NCBI GenBank assembly: GCA_963774075.1
Contig: CAVZDP010000009.1
Coordinates: 310,001 to 374,000 of the forward strand
Direction: 5' to 3'
DNA from: JBBQNR01 sp963774075
Lineage (GTDB): Bacteria > Actinomycetota > Thermoleophilia > Solirubrobacterales > JBBDJG01
DNA length: 64,000 nt
Position 1 is the first letter of the stretch. The number at the start of each line of letters is the position of its first letter. The notes under the pieces are model-generated. The model made no database searches and had not been told where the DNA came from. It saw only the letters and a list, made by a program, of their open reading frames with translations. Positions 59,273 to 64,000 of this stretch are shown one piece after another. The position numbers and the translations under genes are program-made.

Positions 59273-59330
59273 GAGGACGGCCAAGTATAGCCTCGGCCTG
59301 CCGGGCGCGAACGCTAACCTTGGCGCTCGC

Positions 59331-59401
59331 GGCGACGTGGCGGAGTGGTTACGCGGGGGCCTGCAAAGCCCTTTACACCGGTTCGATTCCGGTCGTCGCC
59401 T
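59331..59401 (+). tRNA. tRNA-Cys (GCA)
   Basis: 71 bases. Acceptor GGCGACG/CGTCGCC, anticodon stem GGGGC/GCCCT with loop CTGCAAA (anticodon GCA), T-arm ACCGG-TTCGATT-CCGGT, no encoded CCA. A TAACCT box lies about ten bases upstream. Confidence 0.95.
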
Positions 59402-59462
59402 CTTCGGTCTGCGAGCTTTTTCGAGCGCTCCGAGACCGCATCACAAAGCCGAAAACGGAACC

Positions 59463-59491
59463 GGGCCCTCCCTGGCGAGAGAGGGCCCTTT
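59463..59491 (+). terminator. Intrinsic terminator after tRNA-Cys
   Basis: Perfect eight-base stem GGGCCCTC/GAGGGCCC with a ten-base loop and TTT following, about 60 bases past the tRNA. Confidence 0.75.
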
Positions 59492-59673
59492 CCGTTTCCA
59501 AAGAACGTTCCACCGGCGGCGGACATCCGGCCGGCCCGTCGGTTCTTCGTCAGTGAGTCGCCAATGACTCTGCCAGTCCTAACACCAGCTTCGTCGATAA
59601 GTTGCATCGGCAGGTATGCCCGTTGGGTTAAGTTCCGGTCCGGGCAATGACCGGCTGGAGGAAGGAGAGGTCC

Positions 59674-60669
59674 ATGAAGTACCTGATCACCGGAGGGTCC
59701 GGCTACATCGGAAGCCGCCTGGTGGAGCTGCTCGCGAGCCGCGAGGACACCGAGCGGATCCTGATCACCGACGTGCGACCGCCCGCGGTCCCGTGGCCGA
59801 AGACGACGTACGTGGAGATGGACATCCGGGATGCCGCCATGGAGCCGCTGCTGCGGGCGGAGGAGCCGGATGCCCTCGTCCACCTCGCCTTCATCCTCAA
59901 TCCGATGCACGACGAGCACACGATGTACGACATCGACGTCAACGGGACCCAGAACGTGCTCGACGCCGCCTCTCGCGCCGGCACGCCCCACCTACTCGTG
60001 GCATCCAGCACCACCGCCTACGGCGCCTGGCCGGACAACCCGGTCCCACTGCGCGAGGAAGACCCCGTGCGCGGCATGCCGCACTACGAGTACGCGCGCG
60101 ACAAGACCGAGATCGACCGCATGTGCCAACTCTGGGACGCGCGCCACCCGGATCGCACGATGACGATCGTGCGGCCCTGCATCGTGTTCGGGCCCAGCGT
60201 TGACAACTACATCGTGCGCTTCTGGCAGACCGCGCCCTTCGTCGCGCTGATGGACGGCGTGGACGCCGAGCTCCAGTACGTGCACGAGGAGGACGTGATC
60301 GACGCGCTCTCGCGCCTGCTGCTCGAGCGCAAGGAGGGGATCTTCAACCTCACCGGAGACGGCACCGTGAGCCTCTCGCAGGCGGCCGAGATCACCGGGC
60401 TCAAGACTCGCCGCGTCCCGTTCGGCTTCTACAGGCGCCTGGCGGCGTTTCTGTGGGGAGTGCGCTTTCCTCGCGCGGAGGCTCCACCCGGCCAGCTCGA
60501 TTTTCTCCGTTACCCGTGGATCGCCTCCAACGAGAAGCTCAAGCAGGAGCTCGGCTGGCAGCCGCGCTACACGAGCAGGCAGGCCTTCGAGGCTGCGATG
60601 CAGGCAAAGGGCAAGCTGGCAGCGCGCGGACCGGCGCCACCCGAGCGGGCGCCGGTCCTGTCACGCTAG
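59674..60669 (+). CDS. NAD-dependent epimerase/dehydratase (SDR family)
   Basis: 331 residues, extended SDR fold. The NAD loop TGGSGYIGSRL is near residue 6, the active serine is in VASSTTAYG near 117 and the catalytic pair is Y-ARD-K in YEYARDKTEID near 146. Nucleotide-sugar or sterol-like substrates are typical of relatives. ATG 59674 is preferred, with GGAGGAAGGAGAGG directly upstream; ATG 59647 would start inside that purine run. It has an intact active site, unlike the SDR protein at 43.9 kb. Confidence 0.88.
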   Translation: MKYLITGGSGYIGSRLVELLASREDTERILITDVRPPAVPWPKTTYVEMDIRDAAMEPLLRAEEPDALVHLAFILNPMHDEHTMYDIDVNGTQNVLDAASRAGTPHLLVASSTTAYGAWPDNPVPLREEDPVRGMPHYEYARDKTEIDRMCQLWDARHPDRTMTIVRPCIVFGPSVDNYIVRFWQTAPFVALMDGVDAELQYVHEEDVIDALSRLLLERKEGIFNLTGDGTVSLSQAAEITGLKTRRVPFGFYRRLAAFLWGVRFPRAEAPPGQLDFLRYPWIASNEKLKQELGWQPRYTSRQAFEAAMQAKGKLAARGPAPPERAPVLSR

Positions 60670-60682
60670 CTTCCGAGCAGGG

Positions 60683-62497
60683 CTACTTGGAGACCTTCTC
60701 GGTGAAGGTGTCGCGGGTGCTGGTGGCCGCGCCCGTCACAGGGGTCTGGGTCACCTTGACGCTGAACTCGCGGCTGCGGCCGCGGCGGAGCAGCTCGCGG
60801 GAGCGGTTGCTCACTCTGAGCGCGCCGTCGCGCAGGCGGAGCGTTGCCTTCGACGCGCCGGCACTCGGGAGTCCCGTGACCTTGACGGTGTGGGAATCGA
60901 CGTACTCGAACGCACCGCCGCCGAGCGCCGAGGCGCTTCCGCTCGACTCGTCGATTCGACTGCGAACGAACGAGAGGTTGCTGCTGACCTTCACCGTGAG
61001 CTCCTTCATGTTCGGCGCGTCCGGGTGCTTCGTCGTCTTGACGGTCAGCTTCGGCTCCGAGCCGGTGGGCTGCGAGAGATCGCCGGTCACTCCCGGCCCG
61101 CAGCCGTTGATGTCCGCTTGGAGCTTCGAGTCGGCGGTGCTAACTCCGTTCCAGCCCTCGAACTTGGCGAACATGCTGACCGTGTTGAAGCGCGAGCTCG
61201 AGCTGCCGCGGAAGCAGAGGTCCTCGCGGTTCTGGAACACCCCTGTCGTCTTTCCGCCGTTGAGCGCGACCGTCAGCTCCGAGACCGGAAGCTGAGGCGT
61301 GTTCGAGGCGAGCGACTGGATGATCCGGTTGTTGACCAGCTGCGTGCGCGTCTTGATCTTGATGTGCGCGCGCCCCTGGAGGTCGATCAGGAGGCCCGGA
61401 AGCGAGCTGCTGGTCTGCTGCAGAAGGTAGACCGGCCCCGCCAGGGTTGAGCTGAGGAACGGGCTCTTCGCGTGCGCGTTGCCGAACTTGGAGTTGGCCG
61501 GGCACGTGTCGCTGTCGGCCTGCGCTTCCGTGCAGAGCTTATAGGCGGAGTTGTTCGTGTTGAGCTCCGGGGGCAGCGTGATCTTGTTTGCCTTCTGGTC
61601 GGCGTCCCCGGTGGGCTGCGTGATCTTGATGACGACCGGCGGGTAGCCGTTCAGCCGTGTGGTGCCACGGTCACCGATCTGCACCGAGAGGCTCGGGCGG
61701 AACGGCACCGCCGCGCAGCCCGTGGTCTCGAACGTGTAGGCCGGTCCCGTCGCGACGGTCGGGTCGTCGTAGCCGATCGCCTGACCCGTGGACGATTGGG
61801 TCATGCACGAGGTCGGGTTGCGGACGTACCTATTCGTGGAGCCGTTGATGATGAACGACAGGCTCCGGACCTGGAGGTTGAACCCAAACTGCGACGCCGG
61901 CAGGCGGTTGATGTCGGTGAGGGTTCCGGTGAGGCCGTAGTCGGTGGCCCCCCGGGGTGTGATCGTGAACGGGATCGAGGAGACAAGGTTGTTGCCGCCG
62001 CCGATTGGAGTGACGACACCCAGGCGCCCGGGCTCGTTGCCGAGCGGCTCCGCGTTGTACACGATGCCCGCGAGACTCGCCGCGACAGTGCTCGTTCCCG
62101 CTATGACAGCGTCGAGCCGCGACGTGCCGATGGAGCTCCCCGCCGGACACGTCGCTCCGCCGGCCTGGAGAGCTACCTCCGAGCACTTCGGGACGGACTC
62201 GGGATTGCCGAGCAGGCCCGGCGCGAAGTTGGTGAGCGCCGTCTTCAGATCCTCGCTGCCGCTCCCCCCGTAGCTGAACAGGGTGTACGAGCCCGCGTCG
62301 GGAAACGCCCCCGCCTGGAGCGACGACGGCCCGTTGCTCGGCACGGTCGGCGCTGCCGGCAGGTTGGAGATGATCTTGTAGTCGTCGATCGACACCGCCG
62401 CGTTCGCCAACGAGGGCGACAGCGCGAGCATGGTGAGGGCTGCGACCGTTCCAAGACCGAGCAGCCTGCCGCGGGTCGTACGGATCTGTCCTGTCAC
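60683..62497 (-). CDS. Large secreted protein of unknown function
   Basis: 604 residues. A Sec signal peptide (RTTRGRLLGLGTVAALTMLALSP, cleaved near ANAA) is followed by a strand-rich serine/threonine/glycine sequence with eight cysteines in the mature part. Each lies in a short motif such as ATCPAGSSIGT and DTCPANSKFGNA, two related elements suggesting an internal duplication. The C-terminal 90 residues contain arginine-rich SNRSRELLRRGRSREFSVKV. CAGGAGG lies before GTG 62497. I believe similar proteins occur in multiple copies in Thermoleophilia, but the family has no assigned role. Confidence 0.7.
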   Translation of the reverse strand: MTGQIRTTRGRLLGLGTVAALTMLALSPSLANAAVSIDDYKIISNLPAAPTVPSNGPSSLQAGAFPDAGSYTLFSYGGSGSEDLKTALTNFAPGLLGNPESVPKCSEVALQAGGATCPAGSSIGTSRLDAVIAGTSTVAASLAGIVYNAEPLGNEPGRLGVVTPIGGGNNLVSSIPFTITPRGATDYGLTGTLTDINRLPASQFGFNLQVRSLSFIINGSTNRYVRNPTSCMTQSSTGQAIGYDDPTVATGPAYTFETTGCAAVPFRPSLSVQIGDRGTTRLNGYPPVVIKITQPTGDADQKANKITLPPELNTNNSAYKLCTEAQADSDTCPANSKFGNAHAKSPFLSSTLAGPVYLLQQTSSSLPGLLIDLQGRAHIKIKTRTQLVNNRIIQSLASNTPQLPVSELTVALNGGKTTGVFQNREDLCFRGSSSSRFNTVSMFAKFEGWNGVSTADSKLQADINGCGPGVTGDLSQPTGSEPKLTVKTTKHPDAPNMKELTVKVSSNLSFVRSRIDESSGSASALGGGAFEYVDSHTVKVTGLPSAGASKATLRLRDGALRVSNRSRELLRRGRSREFSVKVTQTPVTGAATSTRDTFTEKVSK

Positions 62498-62712
62498 GTT
62501 TGCTACCTCCTGCCCATCGCCTGGGAGGAGGCGCGGGCACGGTTGGGGGGGGAATGTGACGGAGATGATGTGGTCTCTATCGGTCGTATGCCCGCTTCCA
62601 TGAGCGCCGCATTCCAGGGCTTGGCCGAATTAACGCCAAATTCGCATACGCCGAACGGGGTTCGATGGCCCCGATCTCGTCGCAGACCGGTCCGGCTAAA
62701 CTCGACCCTCGC

Positions 62713-62785
62713 GGGCGCATAGCTCAGTTGGGAGAGCGCCAGCTCGACAAGCTGGAGGTCACTGGTTCGAGCCCAGTTGCGCCCA
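62713..62785 (+). tRNA. tRNA-Val (GAC)
   Basis: 73 bases. Acceptor GGGCGCA/TGCGCCC, D-arm GCTC-AGTTGGGA-GAGC, anticodon stem CCAGC/GCTGG with loop TCGACAA (anticodon GAC), T-arm ACTGG-TTCGAGC-CCAGT, no full CCA encoded. TAAACT lies at 62697-62702, ten bases upstream. Confidence 0.95.
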
Positions 62786-62801
62786 CCTGCGAAACGTCCC
62801 G

Positions 62802-64000
62802 CTACGGCGGAGAGGGTGTTTCTGCGCCTATCTCGACGACTGTGGCGGCGCGGCGCTCGATCGCTCCGTAACCGTGCTCGAGCGCAATTGTGAGGGCGCG
62901 AGATGCCTCCGTCCGAGCGCGTCCCGCCTCACCTCGACGCGCAAGCGCCTCTGCCCAACTCAAGCGCGAATACGCCACCCAAAGCGGCAACCCCTTCTGC
63001 TCCTGGAGCTCGCAGGCGACGGCGAAGTGCTCGTCGGCACGCTCGTCCCAGCCAAGAGTCCCGGCCAGCAGGCCCAAATACATGCTGGCATGGCCGTATG
63101 TGGTGGCTCCGTTCCAGGTGATCTGGTCGCCCCACGGCTCGATCAGCTCATAGAGGATGGCAGCCGCGTCCTTGGCGTCCGCCTGCGCGGCAGCCTCAGC
63201 GTAGAGGGCGAGCGCGGTCAGCCGGACCTGGTCCCAGGAGACGTGATCGAACCCGTCCTTTGCCGCTTCCTCGACGATTGACAGGCCATCCGACTCCCTG
63301 CCGAGCCAGCAGTAGATGGCCGCGAGCCCTGCGCGCCAGACGGCGATGCCAGGATTGAACTCGACACCGTCCTCCACCATGTCGACGATCTCCTCGACCC
63401 GGCCCTGGAAGAGGGGGACGGCAACGAGCTGGCCGCTGTAGATCATGAAGGCGTCGGGCTGTCCAGCGTCGTTGCCGATCTTGAATGCCTCATCCCCGAG
63501 CCGCTCGGCGGTCACGAGATCGCCGCGCAAGAGCGCCAGGCAGGCGTCGTAGTAGCGCGAGAACCAGCGCAGGTTCGGTTCGCCGAGCTCCTCTGCGATC
63601 TCGCGGAGACGTTGCGCCGCCGCGTCGGCTGCCTCGAGCTCGCCGCTCTCGGCCCGGACCGTCGCCTCGCAATAGGCTGCCCAGCCTCGCAGAGCAGGGT
63701 CGTCGATATCCGCGGCAGTCTCCACGAGCTCGCGCACCGTCGCCCGCCGGAGCTCGAGGGTGTCCGGCGCCCAGAAGGCATTGAAGTGATCGCGAAGCAC
63801 GTAGGAGAGCGTGCGAGGTTCTCCGACGTCGCGTGCCAGCGCAAGGGCCTCCTCGGCAAGCGAGCGCCGGCGCTCACGGTCGGGATCGAACTGGAGCTCC
63901 ATCGTCTGGAGCGAGATCAGTCGCGCGCAACGAGCCGGATTTGCGAAACCGTCGAGCTCGAGCGCCCGCTCGAGCGCCTGAAGGCGCTCCTCGTCGATCT
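62802..64000 (-). CDS. TPR-repeat C-terminal part of a large transcriptional regulator/AAA-type protein, 5' end outside window
   Basis: The frame is open to the window edge, about 398 residues visible with the N-terminus missing. It is all helical with repeats of the type found behind the ATPase of BTAD/LuxR or adenylate-cyclase-linked regulators: EERLQALERALELDGFANPAR at the edge, RRRSLAEEALALARDVGEP, and a terminal WAEALARRGEAGRARTEASRALTIA. No DNA-binding domain is in the visible part. ATG 63902 lies inside the repeat region and is not the true start. The stop is 17 bases from tRNA-Val. Confidence 0.75.
   Translation of the reverse strand, partial: IDEERLQALERALELDGFANPARCARLISLQTMELQFDPDRERRRSLAEEALALARDVGEPRTLSYVLRDHFNAFWAPDTLELRRATVRELVETAADIDDPALRGWAAYCEATVRAESGELEAADAAAQRLREIAEELGEPNLRWFSRYYDACLALLRGDLVTAERLGDEAFKIGNDAGQPDAFMIYSGQLVAVPLFQGRVEEIVDMVEDGVEFNPGIAVWRAGLAAIYCWLGRESDGLSIVEEAAKDGFDHVSWDQVRLTALALYAEAAAQADAKDAAAILYELIEPWGDQITWNGATTYGHASMYLGLLAGTLGWDERADEHFAVACELQEQKGLPLWVAYSRLSWAEALARRGEAGRARTEASRALTIALEHGYGAIERRAATVVEIGAETPSPP

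Noticed and set aside
1..64000. CRISPR arrays or insertion sequences
   Set aside because: No regularly spaced direct repeats with spacers and no transposase ORF were seen; the only recombinase sequences are the Xer gene and the integrase remnant.

Overview
The window looks like chromosomal DNA of a high-GC actinobacterium, most likely class Thermoleophilia (Solirubrobacterales/Gaiellales type). This is inferred from gene content and order, GC-ending codons throughout, the zinc-ribbon form of ribosomal protein L28, a WhiG/FliA-type sigma factor and several actinobacterial small proteins. Nearly all of it is ordinary housekeeping chromosome. The only clearly accessory patch is about 56.7-59.3 kb.

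Layout: 1-4.4 kb holds cell-envelope sugar transfer genes (a GT2 gene cut by the window edge and two GT39-like membrane glycosyltransferases). 4.4-8.0 kb is a complete overlapping riboflavin operon (ribD-ribE-ribBA-ribH). 8.0-16.4 kb carries a DJ-1/PfpI gene, rpmB, fakA/yloV, two SnoaL-like genes, recG, rsmD, coaD and a DivIVA/SepIVA-like coiled-coil gene, then a secreted protein on the minus strand. 16.5-19.0 kb is an ABC-2 exporter. 19.2-27.0 kb is the block DUF177-rpmF-plsX-acpP-rnc-smc-(polysaccharide deacetylase)-ftsY. 27.1-29.5 kb has a ferredoxin-type sulfite/nitrite reductase on the minus strand and, divergent from it, an apparently non-coding transcription unit with its own promoter and terminator. 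29.5-37.9 kb is ffh-rpsP-khpA-trmD-rplS-lepB-rnhB, then yraN, comM and dprA. rimM is missing from its usual place. 37.9-47.2 kb has thiD, ilvD, a 5-formyl-THF cyclo-ligase homologue, an SDR protein, an L,D-transpeptidase and a Xer recombinase. 47.2-54.4 kb has a whiG-type sigma factor, an EF-G paralogue, RNase HI, a HisC-like aminotransferase and small proteins. 54.5-56.7 kb encodes a large Tat-exported protein. 56.7-59.3 kb is an island remnant: two methyltransferases, a broken secreted-protein gene and an integrase C-terminus abutting tRNA-Gly. The rest holds tRNA-Cys, an epimerase, a large secreted protein, tRNA-Val and a truncated TPR regulator.

Two features of expression recur. Many genes have a TANNNT-type -10 box only 6-11 bases before the start codon and no Shine-Dalgarno, the mark of leaderless mRNAs. 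Several conserved genes (rnc, khpA, probably lepB) have no ATG/GTG/TTG where the protein must begin and instead offer CTG; in rnc and khpA it overlaps the upstream TGA. plsX and one SnoaL gene have no standard start at all. A family of two-hairpin repeats lies upstream of the DUF177 gene (three copies) and trmD (one copy). Its stem sequence differs between sites while base pairing is kept.
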